From contig JXTC01000103.1 in assembly GCA_002914845.1 (NCBI GenBank), forward strand, positions 194,732 through 258,731: a stretch of DNA of 64,000 nucleotides, in the 5' to 3' direction. The DNA comes from Trema orientale (lineage: Eukaryota; Streptophyta; Magnoliopsida; Rosales; Cannabaceae). Shown here piece by piece: positions 47,398 to 59,477 of this stretch. Position numbers and translations under genes: made by a program. The stretch's first letter is position 1, and each line of letters opens with the position of its first letter. The notes beneath the pieces are model-generated. The model did not search any database, had not been told where the DNA came from, and saw only the letters and a program-made list of their open reading frames with translations.

Positions 47398-50227
47398 ATG
47401 GCGAACCTTGACTATAGTGGACTTCCACCCAGGATTGAGGTTTGTGGTTCATCTTTTTGCTTGTTTTAATTTGGGTGTATATGTTAGAAAATTTTCTGAT
47501 ACAAGTTTTGTGGTACTATAGGGGAAGTATGCTGCAATGATAGTGTGCTGGCTTCTGGGAAATGGGTGCCTCTTTTCATGGAACAGTATGCTTACTATTG
47601 GAGATTACTATGGTGATTTGTTCCCGGTACAATACTGTCTCTTGTTTTTGAATTCCGACTTGTTTTGGCTTCTGGAGATGTTCACACGGTTTCAATAGTG
47701 AAATTGTATTTCTTTTAATGAGTTTTAAATCTCTGAAGGCACTCTTAAATTGGAACTTTGAATTTTGATTATACAAGTACTTTCTGTGAAAATAGTATTA
47801 CATCTTCAAATATTTTTGGACTTAAAACCTTTATGATATAGCACATATAGTGAGCATAAATAGGTGTTGATACTAAATCCTAACTAGTAATATTTCACCC
47901 ATTTTTATGTGATATTACTTGAGCCTAATCTTTATTCTATGATTCCTGTCTTTTTGTGTGAATAGAGTGTTTGGAATCATAACCATTCGGTATAGAAAAG
48001 ACTATTCACTATTTCAAAGATTTTTCTCCGATCCACTGATGTTTGTCTTCTTCTGATGCTTAAGGATTAAAGCCTTTATCAAAGACTTTCCTCATTGAAT
48101 TTTAGATCTTATGTATAACTTATGCACAACTGAAAGCCTCATTGATTCAATTCTATATTCAATCTTCACAAATGTAGTGTATTATTTTAATGCCAATAGG
48201 CATGATTAAGATTCAAGACAATGAATAAGAGCCTATTTTCCTGACGCAGCGATACCACTCCTCAAGGGTTCTTACTCTGGTATATCAGCCATTTGCACTT
48301 GGAACACTTGCAATACTTGCCTATAACGAGGCCAAAATTAATACCAGGCAGCGGAACCTGTTGGGATACACCCTCTTTTTTATAGCTTCAGTTTTGGTTT
48401 TAGTCGTAAGTGCTATTACAACTGCTGATATAATCCAATGCACGACTTAATTTTATCAAATGTTGCTAGTCATTCAACACAGCTGATCTCTATATCCTTG
48501 TCATTCTGCCATAGTTGGATTTGGCGACATCTGGGAAAGGAGGACTTGGAACTTTTATAGGGATTTGTGCCATAAGTGGTGCTTTTGGAGTCGCAGATGC
48601 TCATGTTCAGGGTGGAATGGTTGGAGACCTTTCCTTCATGTTACCTGAATTTATTCAAGTAGGTATCATCGTTCTTTTACATCTTTTCATTCTAGTTTTC
48701 ATGCGTTTTTAGTTTCCTGGTGCTCATAGTTTCTGCTTCTGAGTTTTGAACATTCTCTTGTTTGAACATTGTTCAGTCTTTCCTTGCTGGTTTGGCTGCA
48801 TCAGGGGCTCTAACCTCTGCTCTGAGGTTAATTACAAAAGCAGCATTTGAGAATTCAAAGGATGGTCTTCGTAAGGGAGCCAGTAGGTTCAACTCTCATT
48901 GTTGGTTGTTTTTAAAACTTCTACAGCTTCCTGTTGAGTTCGTAAAGTTACAATTCTCTAAGAAGATGAAAAAAATATAGCCCAGAGGTTAAAAAAAAAA
49001 GTAGTGAATTAAAATGAATGGCATGCTTTCTTTTATCATGTTTCCTTTCCCAGTACCATTGAGATGCTATGCCAAGTTTTAAGAGAGAGATTTTCTATTC
49101 TGATCTTTGTTTGTTCCGCTACTTAGTAACGTACTTCATTGTATTCGACGGAAAAAACTATGTTTAATGCTCCACATCTTTGCTTTCTAACACCAGTTGT
49201 GTTTCACTGGCCACTGCAGTTTTATTCTTTGCCCTCTCAGCTGCTTTTGAGCTTCTTTGTGTTCTTCTTTATGCGTTTGCCTTTCCTAAATTGCCAATCA
49301 TCAAATATTACCGCTCCAAGGCAGCCTCTGAAGGATCTAAAACCGTTTCTGCTGACCTTGCTGCTGGTGGCATCCAGGCATTACCCGAAGGAGTATGTTC
49401 CTTTTGCAATATATGTTTAGCTAAAGCAAAATGCTTTAGTCATTTCATAATCCAACATTAAACAAAAATACTACAATTTCACACAGGATGAGGAAGATCC
49501 GAAAAAACTAGAGCGGCTGGGAAACAAAGAATTGTTACTTCAGAACGTAGATTATGCGCTTGATATGTTCCTCATTTATACACTGACATTGTCAATCTTT
49601 CCTGGATTTTTATCTGAAGATACTGGCTCACATAGTTTGGGGACATGGTATGTGTTTTTTGACTATTTCTTGCTAGTCTTATTCTACAATGACTAAATTT
49701 GTGTATGATAAGCCTGTAGCAATGCACTTCCTGGTTGTGATGGAATGTTGATGTATCAGGTATGCCCTGGTTTTGATTGCAATGTACAATGTATGGGATC
49801 TAATTGGGAGATACATTCCACTCTCGAGGTTCCTGAAGTTGAAGTCCAGGAAAGGACTTATGGTAGCGATTCTTTCTCGCTTCTTGCTCGTCCCAGCATT
49901 CTATTTCACTGCCAAGTATGGTGAACAGGGCTGGATGATACTGCTCACTTCCTTCTTGGGTCTAACAAATGGTTACCTCACTGTCTGTGTCCTCACTTCT
50001 GCTCCCAAAGGTTACAAGGTTTGTTAAATTGTACACGACACTTCCAAAGTTCGTTTCTTTTTCTTTTGTGCTAATTTTTATTTAATCAAATGTATGTATT
50101 TGGGTTTTGAATTTTGTAGGGGCCAGAGCAAAATGCTTTGGGAAATATGCTTGTATTGTTTCTACTAGGAGGTATATTTGCAGGGGTAACTCTTGACTGG
50201 TTGTGGCTAATAGGCAAGGGCTGGTGA
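47398..50227 (+). CDS. ENT: Equilibrative nucleoside transporter (ENT/SLC29 family)
   Basis: Nine exons fit GT-AG borders with phases that agree: 47398-47439, 47522-47626, 48250-48405, 48515-48658, 48777-48882, 49220-49392, 49487-49647, 49760-50018 and 50120-50227. They total 1254 bases and 417 residues, the size of Arabidopsis ENT3-type proteins. The protein is polytopic and shows ENT text: a cytosolic start MANLDYSGLPPRIEGKYAA, then the LGNGCLFSWNSMLTI first helix, YNEAKINTRQRNLLGYTLFF, KYYRSKAASEG in the large loop, NVWDLIGRYIPL and the TNGYLTVCVLTSAPKGYKGP signature near the end. It should move nucleosides across the plasma membrane or an internal membrane; plant ENTs are often proton-coupled. 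No break is seen. Which Arabidopsis ENT is orthologous cannot be decided here. Confidence 0.92.
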
Positions 50228-51279
50228 GCATTTTTATTCATGAAAGTCTACAGCTTGAAATTATCGAGTCATGATATTATTAGGAATGGATGGCAAAAGG
50301 AAATTAAAGGAAAGGAGGGTTATCCATTTAGACAGAGTGGGAGCTTGGACTGAATCTAAGAGATTGTCTCTCTATTTGTATAGACTTAAATCTGTGTATA
50401 GTTTTCCTTGTCCTGGGGTAGTAATATTGTCTTACTTGTTTGTTGTTGTTTTACCTTTATTATAATAAGGTTTCCTTTCTGCCATGTACTAAAAGAAACT
50501 CTCAACAACACTCAAAGTTGAGTTTTTTTTTTTTTTTTTTTTCTAAGGATGGGGATTTGAATAAAGATGGCCTCAAGACCCTTTTGACAGTAACCAAATA
50601 TGGGCCTTTGTTCTGGGTTCTTCTACTATTAGAAATAGTTTTTGTAACCGAACAGCCCTGAGGAAACACCAAGGGAACTGTAATAAACAGTCCAAGATTT
50701 GAAACTTTCAAACCAAAATTAATAATTGTTACTAATTAAGCAGTATAACAGATATTAATACTTACGAATAAAAGAAACAAATTTCCAGCTCATTTTCCAA
50801 GCACATTTGCGGGTACCAATAGGTCCACAATGTGACGGGAAAACGATACGACAAACATTCAACCGCGATTCTCTCCCTTTGAACACGTGAATTTTGAGTA
50901 TTTATAACACCAAATAATGCATAACCTAATGTCTTACGTTATGTACACATATATTGAAGGGTATCTTTTTATAATACCTGTTTTTGTTCCCAATTTTTCA
51001 AGTGACGATGCGACCAACATACTCAGTCCTTGGAATTTGCTAATTATGATTTTTTTTTTCTCACAAATCTCGCCGCCGGTGCTGTTCTAAGTTCTCAGTA
51101 TCAGTTTTCTACTCATTTGTAGAGGCAAGGCTTAGGCTCCTCAGGCTTTAGTCAACGGTACGTTTTTGGTCCCAAAGAGTGGCACTGCAACCATTTGGAC
51201 CTTAACCAGAAGCATACAATAATAACCCATGCAGCAAAAAGAAACGTTACTATGAACCTTTTATGCTTTGGTAAACAAG
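50228..51279. other. Transporter 3' UTR and intergenic DNA
   Basis: An AATAAA at 50682-50687 could be the poly-A signal of the transporter gene. A T-run lies at 50523-50542. A small frame just after it is not supported as a gene. The rest is unremarkable. Confidence 0.45.
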
Positions 51280-51287
51280 CTTCTCAG
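51280..51287. repeat. 8-bp target-site duplication, left
   Basis: CTTCTCAG matches 51998-52005 exactly. Confidence 0.9.
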
Positions 51288-51997
51288 TAGGGGTGTTCTA
51301 AAAAACCGCCAAACCGTGGAAACCGTCCAATCCAATCTAAACCGCCTAATCCGTACGGTTTTTTTTCTTAAATGATCGGTTATAGATTAGAAAATATAAA
51401 AACCGACTTAGCCAGTTTGGTTTTCGATTTAGAAAAATTCGGTCGGATTCAAACCGAACCGGCCAATAAGTTTGTATATATATATTTTTTAAATGTATAT
51501 TAATAGTTAAAAATTTAAACTCATTCATTCTAATTGAATAATGATTACTCTTAGCTTATTTAGGACTCTGTTACTTAAGACTCTTATGATATTTTAGACT
51601 TTAAGTCTTATTGTTGTGATATATTTAAGATTAAAAACTTTAAGTTTACTATTCAATTTGATTAAGTTGTAAGTTGTAACTAAAATTTAAGTTTACTATG
51701 ACTTTCGATTTAGTTATAACTTTTAACTATGTTATAGTTTTGTTTTATATTTAGACTTTATATTTTAGATGAAATATGATTATGATATGAGTTTAGTTGA
51801 TATTGTATTAATTCAAATTTTTTAAATTTTCAAACCGTGGAAACCGCCCAAACCGGCCGCAAAAATGTAAGTGCAGTTTAGCCGGTTTGAATCGACAAAC
51901 TCAAACCGCACGGATTGGTAAACCAGCCAAACCGCATATTCGGATTGGTTTCTGGATTGACGATTTAGACCGTCCAAACCGGCCATGAACACCCCTA
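51288..51997. mobile_element. hAT-type non-autonomous element, 710 bp
   Basis: The termini TAGGGGTGTTC and GAACACCCCTA are perfect 11-bp inverted repeats. An exact 8-bp duplication, CTTCTCAG, flanks them, the hAT signature. Subterminal regions are rich in AAACCG and CGGTTT motifs in both orientations, typical of hAT transposase-binding regions. The middle is AT-rich and non-coding. Confidence 0.93.
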
Positions 51998-52005
51998 CTT
52001 CTCAG

Positions 52006-52319
52006 TCATTGACCCGAAATAGGGTAAATTTGGATGAGAATGAAATGCAATATATAACATGTCAAAACTTACGTAGTGAAAGATGACATTTACCCCCAAA
52101 AAATAATTAACTTTTGTATTCCAATTTAGAAATGCTCCTCGTACTAGACATGTGAAAGTGAAACGAGCTGGAATTTACAGTGGGTAAAAAAGGACAAAAA
52201 CAACCCAATAAGCCCGTTTGTCTACTTGCATCACGTGACCCGACAACCACTACCAAAACAAAATACAGGGCACAGTAGAAAGTAGAGAGAGAGAGAGAGA
52301 CTGGGCCCCACATCCTTAC
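52006..52319. other. 3' UTR side of the GPI-protein gene
   Basis: This holds a GA microsatellite at 52284-52301 just downstream (minus strand) of the stop codon. It is otherwise unremarkable. Confidence 0.4.
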
Positions 52320-54064
52320 CTAAACAAACAGAGAGACCAAAATGATTAGGGGTAGAAACGGAAACAAAAAGATGGACGGCGATGATGAGGCTTGGGCCCT
52401 CTCGAACTGCAGAGAATCAACGGCCAGTGGCATGTTTTCTTGGTCCGGGCTGCACCTGGACTCGTGTGGGGGGTGCGCACTGTACATGATGGCCCGCAAT
52501 ACAGCCGAGACTGTGGGTATGTACGCCGTTTTGTTCCGGGCTAGCAGCCACGTCAGCCCCATTAGCTGACAGTCCCGGCTGAACATCTTGCTCGCCCGGT
52601 CACTCGGTCGGCCACCGTCCGTACCGTTCTTGAACCCTCCTTTAAGCTGAGATTTTATAGAGAAATAAAACCCACCCGTTAAATGGCTCCATATTACTAT
52701 ATATATATATATCAATGTGGTCCAAACCAGATGATTATTCTTAATATACAGGAGGCCATTAAGGGAAAAAGAAATCTTAGGGAAGAAAGTCAGAAATAAA
52801 TGGTCTAACAAAATCCACATATACGGGACAACGGTATGCCTCTTCCGCCTTGGTTAGGTCGTTTTCTATAGGGTCAACCGGAATGGTTTTGGTGCTGGAA
52901 AAGAAGAGACTTTACTGACCCCATGCCAGTGTGTATGCCACTACTAGCACCAGGTTTACATCTAAAGTCCTCACGCTGACGAAATAAACTATACAAACGT
53001 AAGAAAAATGTCCATTCTTTTTTTTTTTTTTTCTCAGAAGAGGAAAAGAAAGAAGGAACTATGACATAGACATAATTATGCATATTAGCGACTACAAATG
53101 AAAGTCTGCATGTTTATATTAGCATATGATCGCCAAAAACAGAGACTTTTCCCCCTTAAATGGACTTTTTTTTACTTTTTTTTCCTGGAGCTGGATAAAA
53201 CCAATCTCGACTCGATTTTTCCTTTTTGAATGCAAATGTGGGGGTTTACCTTATATATATATATATCTATATATTATCTATGTTAATGATGATTATTTGC
53301 CCATGATGTCTAATATTAACTGGACCCTGTTTTTGAAATGTAAAACAGAGATTTTTAATCATGACAAAAAAAAACTAAAAAAAATTTATTGAAAAAAAAA
53401 ACTGGGTTATGGGCTTTACCTTTTGGAGGGCACCGAGGCACCTGGTGCAGCCAGAATAAGAGGAGTTACGGCAATTCTTCTCCAAGTTCTTAACGGCAGC
53501 AGTAGGCGTGGCGTTATGATAACCAGACACATTGAACGCCGCAGGGCAACTAAGGGAGCTAATCTGGTGAAGTCTAATCCCACAGAAGCACAAAACGGCG
53601 TCGCAGCTCGCATTTGGCTGCGCAATCCGAATGTTCCTACTCAGAAGCGAGCTCTGCAACGAGTTCACGCACTTCTGCGAATCGTCCGGCATCATCGGCA
53701 AGTCTCCGCCTTCCGCCGCGGGAGCCGGCGCCGAAGACGAGGGCACCTCAAGAGCCGACCTGGCATGAGCCGCGAAGAGCCACGCCGCCAGAACGGGACA
53801 GCACCGGCTGCGGTCGAGGTCTCTGCCGCAAGCTTCCTTAACGCCGCCGAAGAGCTCGTCGGAGAGGTCGAGGCGGCAAGTCTGGGCTTGGGTCTGGACC
53901 GGAAAGGCCGGGACTGTGTTCGGGCTGGAGTACTCGCCGGGCTTCATGGGCTGGTCTTGACCGTTGACTGGTTCGGCAAGCAAGTTCGCCATGGGAGAGT
54001 GGAGAAAGTTAGACGACAACAGAATGAGGAAGCTGATTAACAGAGAAGCTGGAAACGACAGCAT
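52320..54064 (-). CDS. GPI-anchored SPARK-domain protein, At4g28100-like
   Basis: Two exons, 54064-53420 and 52646-52320, are joined in phase 0 across a 773-base intron (minus-strand AAAAG|GTAAAG donor, ATCTCAG|CTTAAA acceptor). They encode 323 residues. The protein has a hydrophobic N-terminal signal (MLSFPASLLISFLILLSSN), a Pro-rich spacer and a Cys-rich domain with CGRDLDRSRCCPVLAAWLF, CDAVLCFCGIRLHQISSLSC and NCRNSSYSGCTRCLGAL. The second exon carries FSRDCQLMGLTWLLARNKTA and CSPDQENMPLAVDSLQF, and a hydrophobic tail (SIFLFPFLPLIILVSLFV) suited to GPI attachment. It should sit on the outer face of the plasma membrane; its molecular role is unknown to me. The start at 54064 is preferred over an in-frame Met 39 bases upstream because that would place six lysines before the signal peptide. 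Confidence 0.93.
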
Positions 54065-55030
54065 TTTTTTTTTTTTTTTTTTTGGATTAGTGAGAGTGAA
54101 CAATGATGAGGGTTAAAGGACTTGTTTGGCGTGTAAAGTTGGTTGATGGGGTTGAAAATGTGAAAGAAAAGTAGAGACTTTGGATATGGGGAAACCCTAC
54201 TTTTTCCTATGTTTGTCTCTGAAACTAGGGATGGTAAAGTGAAAAGGAAAGAAAGAGATTCAAAGGGATCGCTTGAAAGAACTGAACTTGCAAAAATGAT
54301 GGTGGAGAAGAGAGAGAAACTCAATCCCCTCTCTCTCTCTCTATCTAAGAAGTGGTGTATGGAAAAGAAAGGTAGAGTGTAGACTAATGAAACCGCTCCG
54401 AGTTCACGAAGCTGAGTAAGTAATAATCATCACCAATTTAGATTAGTTTATTGATTTTATTAATAAGTAAAGGAAAAATGAAAATGGGTGGAAAGGGCCA
54501 AAGGGGTCCATTATGAACAGAGGAGATTCGTTTGGTTCAGAGTAGAATAGAGCAGCGAGAGTGGGATGGAGTGGGTTTTGCTCATATTTTGCATGATAAG
54601 AATTATGAAAGTTGTCTGTCTCAAGATTTGGCAGCTTCTGGTGTCCTTTTCTTTTTCATTCTCCGTTTTTTCACAGAGGCTGATTTGGAAAAGATCCTTC
54701 TTTTCTCGAGGCATGATGCTTCTCTACTTGCTGGTGCTCCTCAGTTTCGGTACACCCTGTCTCTTACACAATAGGAACACTTAAACAAGTAGTATTTTCT
54801 TTTTTCTTTTTTTTTTTTTCAATAAGTTATATATCGAGTTATTTTAGCTTGAAGTTTCATTCTTGAAATCCTAGATTATGTTAGGACATGGGGACCTCTT
54901 AAGAGGCTGAGATTCCAGATTTGGGTGGAGAAGTTCAATATTATATAGACTGTCTCATTCTCGTATCTTGCCAAAAATAATTAACGTGTTACTAATGAGT
55001 TTGAGTTAACAGTTAATTTCTTTTAACACT
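54065..55030. other. 5' flank of the GPI-protein gene, no further gene
   Basis: A CT-rich tract at 54329-54346 and an A/T tract directly upstream of the ATG (T-run 54065-54083, plus strand) probably belong to the 5' UTR and core promoter. A frame at 54532-54774 has no recognisable domain. Confidence 0.4.
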
Positions 55031-55031
55031 G

Positions 55032-55175
55032 TTTTTTTTTTTTTTTTTTTTTGATAACTGAGAGGGGAGGAAGCTCGCTCAGGAAAGATTAATTGGGACC
55101 CCTAGAGATCATGTACGTGACATGTGATCGAACTCAATAAGCTAAGGCTGCTTTTCCTGGTCACATTGGTACGTG
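55032..55175 (-). mobile_element. Possible SINE fragment, minus strand
   Basis: On the minus strand, a stretch with AGCCTTAGCTTATTGAGTTC and GTTCGATCACATG (resembling a tRNA-type B box) is followed by a poly-A tail (plus T-run 55032-55052). Length and tail fit a plant SINE. No target duplication or clear A box was found. Confidence 0.35.
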
Positions 55176-55351
55176 GGAAAAGAAACAGTTTGGTCATTTT
55201 TCGATTCCCCATATTACCCCTAGCAAAGTTTTGTATTCCCTTGAATCTGATCAGCCAATTATTATAAGAAATCAGGAAAGAAACAAAAGCAGGAGATTAA
55301 AAAAAAGAAACGGAAAAGAAGAAAAGAAATAAAAGAAAAAGGGTAAACATA

Positions 55352-55360
55352 AAATAAAAA
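55352..55360. repeat. 9-bp target-site duplication, left
   Basis: AAATAAAAA matches AAATAAAAG at 55878-55886 at 8 of 9 positions. Confidence 0.65.
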
Positions 55361-55877
55361 GTGTTAATGGCACAAATGGTCCCTCAACTTCACATTTGTA
55401 TCAATTTGATCCTTGAAGTTTTAATTATAGCACAAATAGTTTTTGAATATTCTAATTTGTAATAATTTAATCCTTAAACTGTCTAAATTACAACATGTTG
55501 TTAAAGTTTTGATCAGAAACACTCGTGAGAAGCACATAATAGTATTTTAAAGTGTACTTGAAAAGTAATTTAGGACTTTTAAAAATAAAAATGAACAGTC
55601 ACAAAATTTTGTTTCTAAATATATAATTTCAAGAATATTAAAAAATGTATTTTTTCTTCTCTCCAAATCTAATTTATTTTCCTTTAAATACACTTTCAGA
55701 TACTACAACGTGCTTTTTATTTATGTTTTTTGTCAGAAATTTAACAATATATTATAATTTAGACAAATTAAAGACTAAATTACTATAAATTAAAAAATTT
55801 AAAGATCATTTGTATCATAATTAAAACTTTGAGAACAAAATTGACACAAGTGTGATAGTTGAGGGACATTGGAACAC
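55361..55877. mobile_element. Foldback/MULE-type element with long inverted termini, copy 2
   Basis: It starts GTGTTAATGGCACAAATGGT and ends with the inverse of GTGTTCCAATGTCCCTCAAC. Its subterminal sequence (CAATTTGATCCTTGAAGTTT, AACATGTTGTTAAAG, CACTCGTGAGAAG) parallels that of 39160-39685 on both arms. Length is 517 bp against 526. The flanking 9-mers agree at 8 positions. It is more diverged between its own arms than copy 1. Confidence 0.78.
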
Positions 55878-55886
55878 AAATAAAAG

Positions 55887-56595
55887 TTAAAAAAACTTGG
55901 GGAAAGGGAACGTTACTGCATTGGAATGGGAGGGCATCCTAGGGATTTGACAGTTTCTATTTAGAACTCTTTCGAGCAAAAGTATGTGTATGACTTAAGC
56001 GTGTGTATGTGGATACTACTGAGCAGGCTTTTGCCTTGGGTTCAGACAAGAGGTTGTGCGTTCTTTGACAACCAAAACCACCCTACCTTTCCCACATTTT
56101 GTTTTCAGACCATCATATAAAACTAATATTTTTGCTTAGACAGAAACACAGAGATGAGAGAGGATAACAAAAATAATAATAATAATAATAAGAGAGAGAA
56201 AGAGAGAGAGAGAGATTTGAATCTGGGCACATGGAAATTGGAATGGCCAACCTTTGAGAGGGTTTTTACACTGTAGTTAGCATGAAAATTTTGCAATCAC
56301 ACCCCCCCCCCCCCCCCCCCCCCCAAAAAAAAGACAGAATACTAATGCACGTTTTGTTTATGGCTTTTGGGGGTTTTTATATGTGAAATTGCATAATTAG
56401 ATACATTAATTGCAATAATATGTATGGTATTTGATTTTGATATGATATAACTTCTAAGAATGTTGATGTTTTTGAATTGTGATATTTCATGATTAGCTAA
56501 ACATAATTACAAAGATATGCACATTATTTGATACTCGATGTAGCATTTAAAAATGTAAATAGTGACGCATAAGACTTTATCTTTTACTTTTACTA
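55887..56595. other. Gene-free DNA with simple repeats
   Basis: This holds (AAT)n followed by (GA)n at 56172-56215 and an uninterrupted run of 23 C residues at 56302-56324. No coding sequence is seen. Confidence 0.55.
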
Positions 56596-57267
56596 GAAAA
56601 GCAAAATACAGGAGTAAAAGCAAAATACAGGAGTTCCTACTTACTTCTTTCTTTTTTTCTAAAATTGCATCTTCTTTGTGGAATTCCTCCGAGCGTTACC
56701 ATTCAGCAAGTGCCTCTCTCTACCGGGGAGGAGGTTTTTCCCTTTCTCCGGTATGGAGTTTTGTCATTTTCTATTTCTATATTTTTAATTTTCTTATATA
56801 ATAATCCTCCTTTTTCGAGGGACTGTTTGCCACCAAGATTTAGATTTTGTGTGATCTTAATATAGTCAAATCTAGATCTGTGATAGTTTGTGTTGTTTTT
56901 AGTTTAATTTTTGTTTATGGTGTGGTTGTCTTCTAGATTTATATCATTTTTTATTCAGATATGAAAGGGTAGTTATTATGGCGGATCAGAGTTGGTAGAA
57001 TTTATTCTAGTGAATCAATCAAAGTTGTTAATTCAGATTGAGAAGAATTATAAAGAGCCATTGGAGTGCTATATGTTATCCTTCATAGAGATTTTCTCCA
57101 AAATCGTTGTCGGGGACTACCAGTATTCTAAGATCTCTGAAGGTGTTGTTATTTTCAAACTTTTGAATTGATTTCCTGATTCTCATTATAAGAAGTTATA
57201 TGCAACTCGATTAGTTATTATAACCTTTACGTGAGTTTCAATGAAATTATTTTGCTTTCAAAAAAAA
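56596..57267 (+). mobile_element. Possible non-LTR retroelement 3' end or retro-derived insert
   Basis: The stretch ends AATGAAATTATTTTGCTTTC followed by an A-run (57260-57267), the type of 3' end seen in plant LINEs and their derivatives. A candidate target duplication is AAAAGCAAAATAC (near 56597 and again near 56618) against AAAACAAAATAC (57273-57284). No coding frame is recognised, so confidence is low. Confidence 0.3.
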
Positions 57268-59285
57268 GAAGGAAAACAAAATACTTAGCCCCATTCAAAA
57301 TATGAAATAGTTTGATTACCAAGTATATACGAAATCAAACCCAACCAAAGTTAATTCCATCCTCCCCCGGTTCAAAGAAAGAATAATAACTATATGAACT
57401 TTACATCCTCCAGGCTTGATTAACCAGTTTTATATTATTAGGCGAAAAAAAATTTATTAATTCTTGTTGCATAACACATATATTCTCTTTCACATAAAAG
57501 ACAAATTAGCACACAACCTAGGAGGGTTCCACCACATAAGATAGATAGATGTGTGGAGACAAGGGGAGAGAATATGGATATTATAGAAGGGAAAAGAATA
57601 GCCACAACTCACAAGTGGGAAAGATGCGTGAGTTTATAAGACAAACATAAAGCGTCAATCAAGCCAACATTATTCCAGCTTAAAGTTCCTTTAGAAAACG
57701 CTTTTTCCAATATATATCTACTTTTATTATTTTTCAATTTTTGTTTATTTAATAAAATTGTTTTAGTGTTGTCTCTTTTTTAACTCTTCTTTTTGGGTTT
57801 TGGGCTTGACACTTTTATTTGAGTAAAGGCGATACAGAAAAGAAAAAGGACTTTTTAGCTTTTTCCTTAGCTATCTTATGTATCATTATCATCGATCAAA
57901 GACTATTATTTATTTGGTTAGGTTCAAGAGAGAGAGAGAGAGAGTAAGAAATATGTATATGTATTATTGTTGTACAAAGTTGTTGGTAATTGAGCTTGAA
58001 AAAGTAGTGGTAAAGGAAATTAAAAGGTGTAATCATAGTGTTACAAATCGGAGTTGACGGGCCCAAGATCTAAACGGATTCTAGACTTGCCGGCTCTGGG
58101 TACATGGAGAAAGGAGATGGTGTTTCTGACTTTGGCGCCTCTTGATTAGTGACGGGGGAAACAAAAATAAAAGAGATCAATCAAGGAACACTGATTAGAT
58201 CTACTTAATGTGTTAATTCATTCTTATATGGTTATGAAAATAATAATAAAAAAATCATGATTAAAAGGTATCAAGAATGGTTCGATCATATCCCAAATTA
58301 ACTCGAACCTTAGTATTTACTGTCACAATGAGTTCACGGAGTGAGCCTATCAATCCACAGCTTCTTTCTTAATTAATTGATTAATCTTATTGCTATTGAT
58401 CTTCACTATCCTTTTCAGTTCTCATGAACACAGATGGCAAATATCATATCTAATTAAAGTAGCCCATAAAATGGGAAATATATCGTTCTCTTTTTTTTCT
58501 TTTTTTCTTTTTTTCTTTTTTATTAAGCATAGTTACAGAAGTTGAATTTGGATTCTATATTAGTGTTCTATGAGGCGATATAGTGACATTCTTTAATTGG
58601 GGGAAAAAAAATGAAAACAGATGATTATGTAATGTGACCTTTCTTTTCAATATTTTTCCCTCTTAGTGATTAATCAACAATTCTCTCAAAGTAATGGAAT
58701 CTGTGTCATTCTAGCACTTTCAGTACTCATCCAAAATTACTTGCAAAAGTATATCAATCGTATCTTACATGATTCAGTAGGAAAGAAGGTTTGAGCTAAA
58801 TATGTATTTATTTTTGCCAAAATAAAACAAAGCCTTGTCTATTATAATCTCAATTACTTCAATTTTCCTAGCGTATATATAAGCGAATCCCCACTTGAAT
58901 AACCACATTCAAAGGCAATAAAAAGGTTTGTAGAGTTGGAGATGGAAGGCAAATATTCCTTATTTCAGTAAGATGCAAGCTTTTATTTTGTGGAATCAAT
59001 ATTTTCTCTTTGTTTATTCTGCCTTTTTATAAAACAACTTTATTTTTCGTAAAGTTATTGTGCTATATATTCCTACTTAATGTTGGTTATGTTAGCTTCC
59101 GCGCTGTGCCTAATCTTCAATCCTATTTAATCAAACAGAGTTCTTTTTGTAGGAAAATGACAATGAAGACGACAAAATTGATTATCATGATTGATCTGTT
59201 GCCACGCATCATTAGCACCTTTTTATCCCGAACTTTTGAACTTTTTCTTCGTGGAACAATAAGCACTTGATTTCCTTAAAAATAT
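57268..59285. other. Gene-free intergenic DNA
   Basis: It contains a short GA microsatellite (57928-57943) and pyrimidine runs at 58490-58520. No gene, RNA or complete repeat is recognised. Confidence 0.4.
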
Positions 59286-59290
59286 TATAA

Positions 59291-59477
59291 GAGAAGAGGA
59301 AGAGCACCCACTATCTAGGATCTCGGTCTTAGGTTCGAGTCACATCGGGAGTAGGCGTGAAAACCTATTATCCCTAATGAGGTGGTATGGGGATTGGGTT
59401 GTAGTTGGTATTTTCCTTTAATTTGTAATAAGTGGAGGTCATTAGTTAAGTCCCACTTTAAAAAAAAAAAAAAAAAA
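59291..59477 (+). mobile_element. tRNA-derived SINE
   Basis: The sequence AGAGCACCCACTATCTAGGA is followed by GGTTCGAGTCAC (59332-59343), a good Pol III B box. The body is about 115 bases and ends TTAAGTCCCACTTT before an 18-base A tail (59460-59477). The 5' end seems slightly truncated, because the A box is only partly recognisable. No clean target duplication was seen. Confidence 0.65.

Noticed and set aside
50440-50661. Small frame with a hydrophobic stretch after the transporter gene
   Set aside because: It begins in a T-run, has no family signature I can name, and lies in the likely 3' UTR of the transporter.
52320-52820. Minus-strand frame starting at 52820 as a separate gene
   Set aside because: Only 52320-52646 matches the GPI-protein C-terminus. 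The part above lies in the intron, after a good acceptor site.
53423-54040. Long 205-residue open frame on the plus strand
   Set aside because: It is antisense to exon 1 of the GPI-protein gene. Its Arg/Ala-rich composition reflects the GC-rich exon, not a protein family.
54532-54774. 80-residue plus-strand frame upstream of the GPI-protein gene
   Set aside because: No domain, no splice context and no codon-use signal beyond chance.
59332-59343. Possible tRNA gene from a B-box match
   Set aside because: No cloverleaf can be formed, and an A tail follows. It fits a SINE instead.
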